64,000 nt of DNA. It comes from Deefgea tanakiae (lineage in GTDB: Bacteria; Pseudomonadota; Gammaproteobacteria; Burkholderiales; Chitinibacteraceae). The notes under the pieces were generated by a model. That model did no database searches, was not told the origin of the DNA, and was given only the letters and a program-made list of their open reading frames with translations. A program made the translations under genes and the position numbers. This document shows positions 38,486 to 47,405 of this stretch, piece after piece; the stretch's first letter is position 1; each line of letters opens with the position of its first letter. The stretch covers positions 1-64,000 of the forward strand of contig NZ_CP081150.1 of assembly GCF_019665765.1 (NCBI RefSeq), written 5' to 3'.

Positions 38486-39244
38486 ATGAACAAAATCCTT
38501 GCTCTCGTTGCTGCTGCTGTATTGGCTTCTACTGTTGCCGTTGCTGCAACAGCTCCTGCTTCTAGCGCTTCTGCAGTAACTGCAGTTAAAGTTGAAAAAC
38601 ACGCTAAGAAAGCTTCTGCTGCTTCTAAAGCTTCTGCAGTTCAAAAAGCACAAGCTAAAAAAGCTTCTGCTGCTTCAGTAGCTTCTGCTGCACAAAAAGC
38701 ACAATCTAAAAAAGCATCTGCTGTAGCTTCTAAAGCTTCTGCAGTTCAAAAAGCACAAGCTAAAAAAGCTTCTGCTGCTTCTGTAGCTTCTGCTGCACAA
38801 AAAGCACAATCTAAAAAAGCATCTGCTGTAGCTTCTAAAGCTTCTGCAGTTCAAAAAGCACAAGCTAAAAAAGCTTCTGCTGCTTCTGTAGCTTCTGCTG
38901 CACAAAAAGCTCAGTCTAAAAAAGCATCTGCTGTAGCTTCTAAAGCTTCTGCAGTTCAAAAAGCACAAGCTAAAAAAGCTTCTGCTGCTTCTGTAGCTTC
39001 TGCTGCACAAAAAGCACAATCTAAAAAAGCATCTGCTGTAGCTTCTAAAGCTTCTGCAGCGCAAAAAGCTCAAGCTAAAAAAGCTTCTGCTGCTTCTGTA
39101 GCTTCTGCTGCACAAAAAGCACAATCTAAAAAAGCATCTGCTGTAGCTTCTAAAGCTTCTGCAGCGCAAAAAGCTCAAGCTAAAAAAGCATCTGCAGCTT
39201 CTGCTGTAACTGCTTCTAAAGCTTCTGCTGCTGCAGCTAAGTAA
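38486..39244 (+). CDS. asr: Asr-like periplasmic Lys/Ala/Ser repeat protein
   Basis: This 252-residue protein has a signal peptide (MNKILALVAAAVLASTVAVAA) and a mature part made almost only of Ala, Ser, Lys, Gln and Val. The repeat unit is 35 residues, with short motifs KASAVQKAQAKK, SVASAAQKAQ and SKKASAVAS. Five complete 105-bp units and a partial one follow each other with very few base changes. The signal peptide and the QKAQAKK motif resemble the acid-shock protein Asr of E. coli, a basic periplasmic protein that becomes abundant in acid. Position directly after rstAB and before a YdgD-type protease supports that. The isolated sequence could also be called a generic histone-like repeat protein; the gene name is inferred. 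Confidence 0.7.
   Translation: MNKILALVAAAVLASTVAVAATAPASSASAVTAVKVEKHAKKASAASKASAVQKAQAKKASAASVASAAQKAQSKKASAVASKASAVQKAQAKKASAASVASAAQKAQSKKASAVASKASAVQKAQAKKASAASVASAAQKAQSKKASAVASKASAVQKAQAKKASAASVASAAQKAQSKKASAVASKASAAQKAQAKKASAASVASAAQKAQSKKASAVASKASAAQKAQAKKASAASAVTASKASAAAAK
38636..39190 (+). repeat. 105-bp in-frame tandem repeat within the Asr-like gene
   Basis: Units begin at 38636, 38741, 38846, 38951, 39056 and 39161, exactly 105 bp apart. The last two begin GCAGCGCAAAA and the first four GCAGTTCAAAA. Near identity means recent duplication or ongoing recombination, so copy number may vary between strains and may be misassembled. Confidence 0.95.
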
Positions 39245-39267
39245 TTCCTTGCTGCTAAGTAGTACCG

Positions 39268-39294
39268 AAAAGGGGCGCCTCGGCGTCCTTTTTT
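39268..39294 (+). terminator. Intrinsic terminator after the Asr-like gene
   Basis: AAAAGGGGCGCC pairs with GGCGTCCTTTTTT around TC, with one bulged base. The Asr-like gene would therefore be expressed largely as a single-gene transcript. Confidence 0.75.
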
Positions 39295-39318
39295 GCATTT
39301 TGCTGATTGAGTTGATGA

Positions 39319-40197
39319 ATGACATTTGAAGAAAAATTAGCCGTATCACTGGGCTTGGGTCTGAGCGCCCTCACTTTGCTGGGGGCGATCAGTTTGGCAT
39401 TTAGCCAAAACACGCCGCCAGCGAAGCCCATCGTAGCGATGGAGAGTGCCGCTAGCCTTGCTCTAGCCGAAGAGGCAGAAGTGACCGCTCAGCGAATCGC
39501 TTTGTTTTTTGGGCGGGATGATCGCGTTGTCGTACCCGCTCCTTATCCCGCACCGTTTGCAGCGATTGGTCAACTGCGCACCAAAAATGATTACACCTGT
39601 ACTGCTACACTCGTTGCGCCTGATTTGGCGGTGACGGCAGCGCATTGTTTTATGATGGAGGCCAAACGCGCAGATGTAGGGCAGTGGTTTATGGCGGGGT
39701 TTAATCAAGGCCAATATCAGGCGAAGTACCAAATTATCGACCAAGTATTTCATCCAGCGTTTAAGCAAGGTTTGCAATACAAAGGTGAAGATGTCTATAT
39801 CTTGCCGCAAGCGGCCGAGCACGATATTGCGTGGTTGAAACTCAAACTCGTTGAAGGCGTTGCGCCTAAGCCTATGCCACTGTTTCAAGGCGGCCGTGCT
39901 GAACTAGATGCCGAATTTCAATCGGCCAAGATGTTGCTCAACCAAGGTGGTTTTGCCGAAGATCATGATGCAATCTTGACTGCGCATTTGGGCTGCACCT
40001 TGAGTGAGTTTCGCAGTAACAACACGATGTACCATCGCTGCGATACTTTGTCCGGTGATTCGGGCTCGCCGATTTGGCTGACTACGCCTAACGGCCCGCT
40101 GTTGATTGGCGTGCAAAGCTCAGCACCGGATTGGTTTAACCGTAAAAAAGCCGATAACGTCGGTGTGACCGTATTGCAATTGCCTGCTAAGCCTTGA
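39319..40197 (+). CDS. ydgD: YdgD-type trypsin-like serine protease
   Basis: This 292-residue protein has an N-terminal membrane anchor (about residues 8-30) and an exported trypsin-fold domain. The catalytic His is in VTAAHCF, Asp in EHDIAWLKL and Ser in GDSGSPIWL. The blocks ALFFGRDDRVVV, AIGQLRTK, CTATLVAPDLAVTAAHC and LIGVQSSAPDW closely recall E. coli YdgD, which lies next to asr. The gene follows the Asr-like gene here too, so it may process that protein; this is inference. A 47-bp repeat starts directly after the stop codon. Confidence 0.85.
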   Translation: MTFEEKLAVSLGLGLSALTLLGAISLAFSQNTPPAKPIVAMESAASLALAEEAEVTAQRIALFFGRDDRVVVPAPYPAPFAAIGQLRTKNDYTCTATLVAPDLAVTAAHCFMMEAKRADVGQWFMAGFNQGQYQAKYQIIDQVFHPAFKQGLQYKGEDVYILPQAAEHDIAWLKLKLVEGVAPKPMPLFQGGRAELDAEFQSAKMLLNQGGFAEDHDAILTAHLGCTLSEFRSNNTMYHRCDTLSGDSGSPIWLTTPNGPLLIGVQSSAPDWFNRKKADNVGVTVLQLPAKP

Positions 40198-40244
40198 TGT
40201 ATTGCCTTCTAGCTATTATAGGATAATGGCTATATTGAAATACC
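40198..40244 (+). repeat. 47-bp palindromic intergenic element, copy 3
   Basis: The element TGTATTGCCTTCTAGCTATT... ends TTGAAATACC. It starts on the base after the ydgD stop codon. It is most like the inverted copy at 6404. Confidence 0.7.
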
Positions 40245-40297
40245 TATTTATTGCGGGCGATGTTCAGATTTGGTGTTGATGCTGTGCCGCGCTCGTT

Positions 40298-40536
40298 GGG
40301 CTGGGGCTTAAAAATCCCGTCTTAGCGCACCGAATGAGGGAGAGAGACAAGCAGTTTTATCGTTTGGCTCACGATCGATCGAGGGCATCGGGGACCGATG
40401 CGCGCTCGGGTCGCCTTCTTTTGCTTACTTTTCTTGGCGAAGCAAGAAAAGTGAGTCCCCGTCGCGGATTGCGACTGTAAAACAATGTGCCGCAGGCACT
40501 TAAAACCATCAACACGTAATCTGAACAAAGCCTCGT
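40298..40536 (+). repeat. Modular repeat with covarying hairpin, copy B
   Basis: This copy has a longer 5' module, with GAGGGCATCGGGGACCGATG, that is shared only with copy D. The 3' module holds the stem CTTACTTTTCTTG/CAAGAAAAGTGAG. It fills the gene-free stretch before proA and yields several false ORFs, including an extension of proA. Confidence 0.8.
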
Positions 40537-40661
40537 TACGTTGGCTCGCAATTGCTGTCCAGCGGTATGCCTTACACAGCGGGCTGTGTTGCAGATACAA
40601 TAAAGCCATCAATCGATTCAGTCGCGCCAATTGTGATGCTGGCGCTGAAGAGGAAAGCCAA

Positions 40662-41918
40662 ATGGATATCAAACAATACATGCAAGACGTGGGCCGCAAT
40701 GCCCGCGCCGCCAGCCGCCTGATGGCCAAAGCCAATACGGGCGCGAAAAATGCCGCACTTAACGCGATTGCAGATGCAATTGAGCGTGACGCGACTTTGC
40801 TATTGGCCGCCAATCAAAAAGATATGGATCAAGCGCGCGCCGATGGTTTGGAGCCAGCGATGCTCGACCGTTTGCAATTGACGGAAAAAACCATCGCGAC
40901 TATGGCGCAAGGTCTGCGTGAAATGGTCGCTTTGCCAGATCCAGTCGGCGAAATGGGTGATTTCAAATATCGTCCTAGCGGGATTCAAGTCGGAAAAATG
41001 CGCGTGCCACTCGGCGTAATCGGGATTATTTATGAAGCGCGGCCAAACGTGACGGCGGACGCGGCTGGCCTCTGTATTAAATCCGGCAACGCAACGATTC
41101 TGCGCGGAGGCCGTGAAGCGTTTAATTGCAATCAAGCGATTGCCGCTTGCGTTAAAGAAGGCTTGTCGACTGCGGGCTTGCCAGCCAGTGCGGTACAAAT
41201 TATCGAAACACCAGATCGTGCTGCGGTCGGTGAGTTGATTACGATGAATGAATTTGTCGACGTGATTATCCCACGTGGCGGCAAAGGCTTGATCGAACGA
41301 ATTAGCCGCGACGCACGCGTGCCAGTGATTAAGCATCTGGACGGTATTTGCCACGTCTATATCGATAACGAGGCTGATCCACTCAAAGCCGTTCGCATTG
41401 CCGACAACGCCAAAACGCATCGCTACGCACCGTGCAATACGATGGAAACGCTGCTCGTGAACGAGCAAATTGCAGCGACAATCTTGCCGCAAATTGCAGC
41501 TATCTACCGGGAAAAAGGTGTTGAGATGCGTGGCTGTGCAGCAACGCAAGCGATTTTGCCAGATGCGATTGCAGCGACGGAAGAAGATTGGCGCACAGAA
41601 TACTTGGCACCAATTATCTCAATTCGCATCGTGAGCGATTTGGATCAAGCGATGGATCACATCAACACTTATGGCAGTCACCATACGGATGCGATCGTTA
41701 CTGAAAACTACACCAAATCACGCCAATTCCTGCGTGAAGTCGATTCAGCCTCAGTGATGATTAACGCCTCAACGCGTTTTGCCGATGGTTTTGAATATGG
41801 TTTGGGTGCGGAGATCGGCATCTCAACCGACAAAATCCACGCGCGTGGCCCAGTGGGATTGGAAGGGCTGACTAGCGAGAAATGGATTGTGTTTGGTGAC
41901 GGCGAGATTCGTGCTTAA
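40662..41918 (+). CDS. proA: Gamma-glutamyl phosphate reductase
   Basis: This 418-residue NADPH-dependent enzyme reduces gamma-glutamyl phosphate in proline synthesis. It has [31 protein letters not shown], and the catalytic cysteine Cys258 in [11 protein letters not shown]. The C-terminus [13 protein letters not shown] is typical. The frame extends back to 40485 through a repeat, but the ATG at 40662, with GAGGAAAG upstream, gives the standard length. It heads a tight cluster: the next gene begins 3 bp after its stop. Confidence 0.96.
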   Translation: MDIKQYMQDVGRNARAASRLMAKANTGAKNAALNAIADAIERDATLLLAANQKDMDQARADGLEPAMLDRLQLTEKTIATMAQGLREMVALPDPVGEMGDFKYRPSGIQVGKMRVPLGVIGIIYEARPNVTADAAGLCIKSGNATILRGGREAFNCNQAIAACVKEGLSTAGLPASAVQIIETPDRAAVGELITMNEFVDVIIPRGGKGLIERISRDARVPVIKHLDGICHVYIDNEADPLKAVRIADNAKTHRYAPCNTMETLLVNEQIAATILPQIAAIYREKGVEMRGCAATQAILPDAIAATEEDWRTEYLAPIISIRIVSDLDQAMDHINTYGSHHTDAIVTENYTKSRQFLREVDSASVMINASTRFADGFEYGLGAEIGISTDKIHARGPVGLEGLTSEKWIVFGDGEIRA

Positions 41919-41921
41919 GCG

Positions 41922-42197
41922 ATGACCGTTCCTGCTGAATTACTCGCGCTGCGCGAGCAAATCGATGCGCTCGACCAACAGCTATTTAGCGTGTTGGCCG
42001 AGCGATTTAAAGTCACCGCGCAAGTGGGGGAGTTGAAAAAGAAATTTCAACTTCCTGCGCAAGACGTAGCGCGCGAAGCGCAACAGCTTGAAAAAACAGC
42101 AAAATTGATTGCCGATGCCGGTCTCAATGCCGAGTTTGCTTTACGAGTGCAGCGATTGATTTTGGATGAAGTCGTCGCGCAACATAAGCAATGCTAA
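41922..42197 (+). CDS. Chorismate mutase, AroQ type
   Basis: This 91-residue all-helical protein matches the AroQ chorismate-mutase domain: LLALREQIDALDQQLFSVLAERFKV, then VGELKKKFQLPAQDVAREAQQL. It would convert chorismate to prephenate, or work as a related lyase. The gene lies between proA (3 bp) and nadD (12 bp), so it is cotranscribed with genes of unrelated pathways. The conserved active-site Arg and Lys are in the right places, but whether it acts alone or as a regulatory domain is not shown. Confidence 0.8.
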   Translation: MTVPAELLALREQIDALDQQLFSVLAERFKVTAQVGELKKKFQLPAQDVAREAQQLEKTAKLIADAGLNAEFALRVQRLILDEVVAQHKQC

Positions 42198-42209
42198 CCC
42201 CATTCTGAT

Positions 42210-42848
42210 ATGCAAAAAATCGGCATTTTCGGCGGTACGTTTGATCCAATTCATTATGGTCATCTTGAGTTGGCGCGTTGTATGCGCGATCAATTGCAAT
42301 TGGATGAAGTGCGGCTGATTCCAACGGGTTTACCGCCGCATCGCCCTATGCCGCCCGTGTCACCCGCGCAGCGTTTGGCGTGGGTGGAGGCGGCTTTGGT
42401 CGGCGAGAAGGGCTTGGTCGCCGACGATCGAGAAGTGCGCCGTGATGGTTTCTGCTATACCTTTGATACCTTGCGCGAAATCCAAGCTGAAAATCCGCAA
42501 GCACTGCTGGTTTGGTTGATTGGTGCTGATTCTTGGCACAATTTGCCGACTTGGCATCGCTGGCGTGAATTATTGGATTTGGGGCATTTATTGATTGCTG
42601 CGCGGCCAGAATACGCGATTGAAGCGGAAAATTCGCGCTTAAGCCCTGATTTAGCAGAAGAATTTGCTCAGCGGCACGTAATAGCCAACACCAATACACT
42701 GTCTCAGGGTAAAATCAGCCTATTATCCAGCCCGCTGCTGCCTGTATCGTCGACACAAGTGCGTGATCTATTGTCACGTGGGGAAGATGTTTCAGCGCTC
42801 ACCCCCGTGTCCGGTCTCCTTGGCCAGAGTGGGCTTTACCGTTTTTGA
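42210..42848 (+). CDS. nadD: Nicotinate-nucleotide adenylyltransferase
   Basis: This 212-residue enzyme makes nicotinic acid adenine dinucleotide in NAD synthesis. The nucleotidyltransferase motif GIFGGTFDPIHYGHL is at the N-terminus, and SSTQVRDLL near the C-terminus. LIPTGLPPHRPMP and GADSWHNLPTWHRW are typical. It lies 12 bp after the chorismate mutase gene and 10 bp before rsfS, the usual nadD-rsfS order. The following rlmH of many genomes is absent here. Confidence 0.95.
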   Translation: MQKIGIFGGTFDPIHYGHLELARCMRDQLQLDEVRLIPTGLPPHRPMPPVSPAQRLAWVEAALVGEKGLVADDREVRRDGFCYTFDTLREIQAENPQALLVWLIGADSWHNLPTWHRWRELLDLGHLLIAARPEYAIEAENSRLSPDLAEEFAQRHVIANTNTLSQGKISLLSSPLLPVSSTQVRDLLSRGEDVSALTPVSGLLGQSGLYRF

Positions 42849-42858
42849 AGGAAATACA

Positions 42859-43230
42859 ATGACAGAATACGTCGACGCAATGCGTGACATCGCCGTTTTG
42901 GCGCTTGAAGATATTAAAGCAAAAGAAATCCAAGTTTTGGATACCAAAACACTCACTGATTTGTTTGACTGCATGATCGTGGCAACTGGCGAATCAAACC
43001 GTCAAGTTCGCGCGCTAGCGAATAACGTCGCAGTTGAACTGAAAGCCAAAGGCTACGAAATTCTGAGTACCGAAGGCGAAGAGACTGGCGATTGGGTTTT
43101 GGTGGATGCAGGTAGCTTGGTGGTTCACGTGATGTTGCCAGCGGTTCGCGATTATTACGATCTTGAGCAATTGTGGGGAGGTCAAAAACCAACCTTCAAT
43201 CCACTCGGAAAAGCTTGGTCAGCCGTTTAA
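42859..43230 (+). CDS. rsfS: Ribosomal silencing factor
   Basis: This 123-residue protein binds ribosomal protein uL14 and blocks joining of the subunits during starvation. It begins MTEYVDAMRDIAVLALEDIKAKEIQVLD and has the blocks LFDCMIVATGESNRQVRALA, EGEETGDWVLVDAGSLVVHVML and RDYYDLEQLWG. GAAGGAA lies 6 bp upstream of the ATG. The frame extends into nadD, but the ATG at 42859 is clearly the start. Confidence 0.96.
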   Translation: MTEYVDAMRDIAVLALEDIKAKEIQVLDTKTLTDLFDCMIVATGESNRQVRALANNVAVELKAKGYEILSTEGEETGDWVLVDAGSLVVHVMLPAVRDYYDLEQLWGGQKPTFNPLGKAWSAV

Positions 43231-43356
43231 AAGCGCTGCGCATCCCGTGATCGTAGCGCGGGCGGTACTCGATAATTGAAGACGCCTCATGTACTTCTCG
43301 TACACTCCGGTTCCTCCGTTCCGGCCTCACTACGCTGACGGGCGCTCGCTGCTTTT
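43229..43356 (+). repeat. Repeat element after rsfS with AAAAGC/GCTTTT ends
   Basis: It begins AAAAGCGCTGCG at the rsfS stop and ends CGCTCGCTGCTTTT. The interior CTCATGTACTTCTCGTACAC is of a type I recall from other betaproteobacterial genomes. It may act as terminator. Confidence 0.5.
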
Positions 43357-43466
43357 AAAGTGCTAGGCGCCATCGCTATTCTCATTATATTCATATAAGC
43401 AAATAGTCTTTTTTATTTGCTTATTATTCCGTACAGTTCACTTATTCCACCTAACACGTAGACGCC

Positions 43467-44393
43467 ATGAATACCTTGTCCGAAGCACGGCTTACGCACT
43501 TAAAGCAGCTTGAAGCCGAATCCATCCACATCATCCGTGAAGTGGCTGCCGAATTTGAAAATCCAGTTATGTTATATTCGATTGGTAAAGACTCTGCCGT
43601 GATGCTGCATTTGGCCAAAAAAGCCTTTGCGCCGGGCAAACCACCGTTTCCGTTGATGCACGTTGACACGACTTGGAAATTCCAAGAAATGTACAAGCTG
43701 CGCGATAAACAAATCGCTGACGGTTGGAATTTGATTCGCCACGTCAATGAAGAAGGTGTGGCTGCCGGCATCAATCCGTTTACCGCAGGTTCAGCTAAGC
43801 ACACCGACGTGATGAAAACCGAAGGCTTGAAACAAGCTTTGAACAAATACGGTTTTGACGCGGCTTTCGGCGGCGCACGTCGTGACGAAGAAAAATCGCG
43901 TGCCAAAGAGCGCGTGTATTCATTCCGCGATAAAAACCATCGCTGGGATCCAAAAAATCAACGTCCAGAGCTGTGGAACATCTACAACTCGAAAGTGGAC
44001 AAAGGCGAATCTATCCGCGTTTTCCCGATTTCAAACTGGACTGAGCTGGACATCTGGCAATACATCTTCATGGAAAACATTGAGATTGTGCCATTGTATT
44101 TGTCGGAAGAGCGCGAAGTGGTTGAGTACAACGGCTCGCTGATCATGATCGACGACGAGCGTATTTTGCAATATCTGACGCCAGAGCAAAAAGCGACGAT
44201 CAGCAAGAAATGGGTGCGTTTCCGTACCTTGGGCTGTTATCCATTGACCGGTGCCGTTGAGTCGCGTGCAACGACGTTGCCTGAAGTGATTCAGGAAATG
44301 TTGTTGGCGACGACTTCTGAGCGCCAAGGCCGCGCCATTGACCATGATTCATCAGGCTCGATGGAAAAGAAAAAAATGGAAGGTTATTTCTAA
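43467..44393 (+). CDS. cysD: Sulfate adenylyltransferase subunit 2
   Basis: This 308-residue subunit forms adenosine 5'-phosphosulfate from sulfate and ATP, with CysN as GTPase partner. The PP-loop is [36 protein letters not shown] and [12 protein letters not shown] are characteristic. It is separated from cysN by a small YciI-family gene, which is not the usual arrangement. The gap to that gene is 17 bp. Confidence 0.97.
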   Translation: MNTLSEARLTHLKQLEAESIHIIREVAAEFENPVMLYSIGKDSAVMLHLAKKAFAPGKPPFPLMHVDTTWKFQEMYKLRDKQIADGWNLIRHVNEEGVAAGINPFTAGSAKHTDVMKTEGLKQALNKYGFDAAFGGARRDEEKSRAKERVYSFRDKNHRWDPKNQRPELWNIYNSKVDKGESIRVFPISNWTELDIWQYIFMENIEIVPLYLSEEREVVEYNGSLIMIDDERILQYLTPEQKATISKKWVRFRTLGCYPLTGAVESRATTLPEVIQEMLLATTSERQGRAIDHDSSGSMEKKKMEGYF

Positions 44394-44410
44394 AGTGGTG
44401 AGTTAGCGCA

Positions 44411-44704
44411 ATGGCGACTTTTGTTTTGTTGTTGAATTATGTGCGACCACTGACTGAAGTGGATGCACTGATATCTCAGCATAAGGCTTTTTTAGACGCG
44501 CACTATGAGGCAGGCCATTTTCTGCTATCGGGGCGCAAAGAGCCGCGAACGGGCGGGGTGATTCTGGCCCGCGCAGAATCAAAAGCAGCAATCGAAGCCA
44601 TTGTGCAGCAAGACCCATTTGCAATCGCAGGCGTGGCGCAATATGAAATTGTCGAGTTTGTACCGACGATGAGCGCGACTGAACTGCGTACTTTCCTTAG
44701 CTGA
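44411..44704 (+). CDS. YciI-family protein
   Basis: This 97-residue cytoplasmic protein has a YciI-type ferredoxin-like fold: [32 protein letters not shown], then [16 protein letters not shown] and [20 protein letters not shown]. The His and Asp of the putative active site are present. It sits in the middle of the cysD-cysN operon with 17-bp and 22-bp spacings, so it is produced with the sulfate-activating enzyme. Its function is unknown. Confidence 0.85.
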   Translation: MATFVLLLNYVRPLTEVDALISQHKAFLDAHYEAGHFLLSGRKEPRTGGVILARAESKAAIEAIVQQDPFAIAGVAQYEIVEFVPTMSATELRTFLS

Positions 44705-44726
44705 AACGGAAATAATTGGACTAAAT

Positions 44727-46160
44727 ATGTCAAATCAATCAGAACTGATCGCCAGCGATATCTTGGCGTATTTGAAGCAACACGAAAACAAAGACATGCT
44801 GCGCTTTATTACTTGCGGCAATGTGGATGACGGTAAATCGACTTTGATCGGTCGCTTGCTGCACGACTCAAAACTGATTTTTGAAGATCACCTTGCGGCG
44901 ATTCAAAAAGACAGTCAAAAGTTTAACACGACAGACCAAGAAATCGACTTGGCGTTGCTCGTTGATGGCTTGCAAGCTGAGCGCGAGCAGGGCATTACGA
45001 TTGACGTGGCCTACCGTTATTTCAGTACTGAAAAACGCAAATTCATCATCGCCGATTGCCCAGGCCACGAGCAATACACGCGCAATATGGCGACCGGTGC
45101 TTCAACGTCTGACCTCGCAATTATCTTGATCGACGCGCGTTACGGCGTGCAAACGCAAACGCGTCGCCACAGCTTTATCGTGTCGCTGCTGGGTATTAAG
45201 CAAGTGATCGTTGCGGTGAACAAGATGGACTTGGTTGAGTTCTCGGAAGCGCGTTACAACGAAATCCGTGCGCAATATTTGGATTTCGCTAAAGACTTGG
45301 CGATTGAAGACATCGAATTTGTGCCATTGTCGGCACTGCGCGGCGATAACGTCGTGAATGAATCCGACAAAACGCCATGGTACGAAGGGCAAACTTTGAT
45401 GGGCTTGCTGGAAAGCGTGCAAATCAATAAACACGCCAAGCTCGATGCATTCCGTTTGCCAGTGCAATACGTGAATCGCCCGAACCTCGACTTCCGTGGT
45501 TTCTGCGGCACGATTGCAGCAGGTCACGTGTTGCCCGGCGACGAAATCATTGCGCTACCATCCGGCAAAAAATCGAAAGTGAAAGCGATCGTTGCGTTTG
45601 AAGGTGAGCAGCCTGCAGCGTTTTCTGGTCAAGCGATCACCTTGACGCTAGAAGATGAAATCGATATTTCCCGTGGCGATATGATCGTTCGCGCACAAGA
45701 TGCGCAGCCGCATGTCGGCAGTGCATTTGACGCGCATTTGGTGTGGATGAACGAAGCTCCGCTAGTGGTTGGCAAGGAGTATATGGTCAAGCTCGGCGGT
45801 AAACAATGCTTTGGTCGTGTTACCTCTATCCAGTATCGTATCGACGTGAATAGTCTCGATCATCTGAACGTGCAAGAACTCAAGCTCAATGAAATTGGTT
45901 TGGTTCGCATTGATTTGACCGCACCAATTGCATTCGACACCTACCGCGAATGCCGTGGCACGGGCAATTTGATCATTATCGATCGTTTGACCAATGCCAC
46001 TTCCGCCGCCGGCATGATCCACGCACCAGCCGCTGCCGTAGCTGCGACCGAAGTGGATGAATTGACTCGTCTACGCGCATTCGAAGCCGATTTGAACGCG
46101 CTGGTTCGTAAACACTTCCCACATTGGGGCGCCAAAGACGTATTGGATTTGCTGAAGTAA
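44727..46160 (+). CDS. cysN: Sulfate adenylyltransferase subunit 1 (GTPase)
   Basis: This 477-residue EF-Tu-like GTPase couples GTP hydrolysis to APS formation. The G1 loop is [17 protein letters not shown], followed by [20 protein letters not shown] and NKMDL. It lacks the CysC kinase domain found in some fusions, so APS may be reduced directly or the kinase lies elsewhere. The gene ends in a strong terminator at 46179. Confidence 0.96.
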   Translation: MSNQSELIASDILAYLKQHENKDMLRFITCGNVDDGKSTLIGRLLHDSKLIFEDHLAAIQKDSQKFNTTDQEIDLALLVDGLQAEREQGITIDVAYRYFSTEKRKFIIADCPGHEQYTRNMATGASTSDLAIILIDARYGVQTQTRRHSFIVSLLGIKQVIVAVNKMDLVEFSEARYNEIRAQYLDFAKDLAIEDIEFVPLSALRGDNVVNESDKTPWYEGQTLMGLLESVQINKHAKLDAFRLPVQYVNRPNLDFRGFCGTIAAGHVLPGDEIIALPSGKKSKVKAIVAFEGEQPAAFSGQAITLTLEDEIDISRGDMIVRAQDAQPHVGSAFDAHLVWMNEAPLVVGKEYMVKLGGKQCFGRVTSIQYRIDVNSLDHLNVQELKLNEIGLVRIDLTAPIAFDTYRECRGTGNLIIIDRLTNATSAAGMIHAPAAAVAATEVDELTRLRAFEADLNALVRKHFPHWGAKDVLDLLK

Positions 46161-46178
46161 TTTGGCCTTATCCAAAAG

Positions 46179-46208
46179 AAAAAACCCGCTGATGAGGCGG
46201 GTTTTTTT
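46179..46208 (+). terminator. Intrinsic terminator after cysN
   Basis: AAAACCCGC pairs with GCGGGTTTT around a TGATGAG loop and ends in seven T residues. Flanking A and T runs make it bidirectional, so it may also serve the DUF262 gene from the other side. Confidence 0.88.
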
Positions 46209-46352
46209 GTGTGAACAATGTCGTGCAAAATATATGCAGCCTGCTGGCGTTTCTGTAGGTTGGTGCTGCACTTGCGAAGCCCAGCAATAGCGGTAAACGT
46301 AAGGCTGCATTCTATTTAGCCCGACCTACGATGCTAATCGTAAAATAAAAAG

Positions 46353-47405
46353 CTATTTTATTTTAATTCCATTTAGGCAATATTGTACTAATGCATTTCT
46401 TCGTTTCTTTCTTTGTGCTTTGCCTTTAGTGGCATTCATCATGCTCGATTTATAACTTGCTAATGAGGGGTCGTGCTCAAAGTTAGAGTTCATGTATTCA
46501 CCATAGAACTTATGAAGCTTATTTTTCACATCTTTAGGTTTTATTTCATGTTGAATGCAATAATATGAAAAAGCCCATAAGCCATATAAGTGACTCACTC
46601 CAGAGATATTAAATTCTGAAAAATCAACTTCCATTTCGATGAAGAAATCAGAAGTTTTACGAATCTTAGATTCAATGTCTTCCCAGTGGATCTCTTCGCT
46701 ATTTGCGTATTTTTGATAAAGACTGTCTAAAACTTTCGGCGATGAAGCTAGTTCGCCATTTTCTATTATCAGAAAAATAAACTCTGAAACTAATTCAATG
46801 TCCTCCATTCTGTTTCTATTTGTAACGTCTAATTCATTCTCCCAGAAAGAACTTCTTGCAAATTTATATGCTAATTGAACGAGTTTAGAATCGTAGTACT
46901 TTGCATTTCTAAGTTCTTGCCCATTTAGTTTTTCTCCACTTCTATTTAAACGATCAAATATTTTTTCAACAGTTTTGTCATCTTTTGTATAAACATATTC
47001 AATAGGTACTGGATATCCCCAAAACTCTCTTAGAATGTCCTCGAAATTATCAGATTCTAAATCTGATATCTTCAAGCCAGCTAACTCAGGAGAATATAAA
47101 GCATCATCATCGTCGTCAGCTGTAGTTAGTTTGTTATCAATGAACTTAAAAATTGATGTTAGTCTTTGTTTTCCATCAATTACTTCAAAGGAAGTGACTC
47201 CTTTATTGTCAATGTGCTCCCGCAAAAAAATAGGAGGGATAGGGATGTTTTTTAAAATACTATCAATTAGTAACGATTGTTGCTCTGTGCCCCATACACT
47301 CTTTCTTTGGTATTTCGGATCCATATTTAGTTTGTTTAGTGTTCGCCATTCATTTAGAGATGAGATGGTAACAGTATTTGATTTTCGTTTTAATCGTACA
47401 CTCAT
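46353..47405 (-). CDS. DUF262 (GmrS-N / ParB-like) protein
   Basis: This 350-residue protein has a DUF262 domain: YQRKSVW (32-38), the hallmark DGKQRLTSI (77-85) and RLNRSGEKLNGQELRNA (152-168). DUF262 is related to ParB-type nucleotide-binding folds and is the N-terminal half of GmrSD restriction enzymes; the DUF1524 HNH nuclease half is missing here. The C-terminal 180 residues are helical and unrecognised. Its ATG overlaps the TGA of the SIR2-like gene (ATGA), so the two are coupled. The region is strongly A+T-rich compared with cysN and sseA, a sign of transfer. Confidence 0.85.
   Translation of the reverse strand: MSVRLKRKSNTVTISSLNEWRTLNKLNMDPKYQRKSVWGTEQQSLLIDSILKNIPIPPIFLREHIDNKGVTSFEVIDGKQRLTSIFKFIDNKLTTADDDDDALYSPELAGLKISDLESDNFEDILREFWGYPVPIEYVYTKDDKTVEKIFDRLNRSGEKLNGQELRNAKYYDSKLVQLAYKFARSSFWENELDVTNRNRMEDIELVSEFIFLIIENGELASSPKVLDSLYQKYANSEEIHWEDIESKIRKTSDFFIEMEVDFSEFNISGVSHLYGLWAFSYYCIQHEIKPKDVKNKLHKFYGEYMNSNFEHDPSLASYKSSMMNATKGKAQRKKRRNALVQYCLNGIKIK

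Noticed and set aside
38636-39190. Regular repeat considered as CRISPR
   Set aside because: Units are contiguous, 105 bp, with no variable spacers, and lie within an open reading frame.
38675-39349. Long minus-strand ORF (224 codons) rich in Ser, Arg, Phe and Cys across the Asr-like repeat
   Set aside because: It is the antisense shadow of the low-complexity tandem repeat; the plus strand has signal peptide, ribosome site and terminator.
40322-40813. Minus-strand ORF overlapping the start of proA
   Set aside because: It comes from repeat copy B and the antisense of proA; the same false peptide recurs in copy D near 50816-51073.
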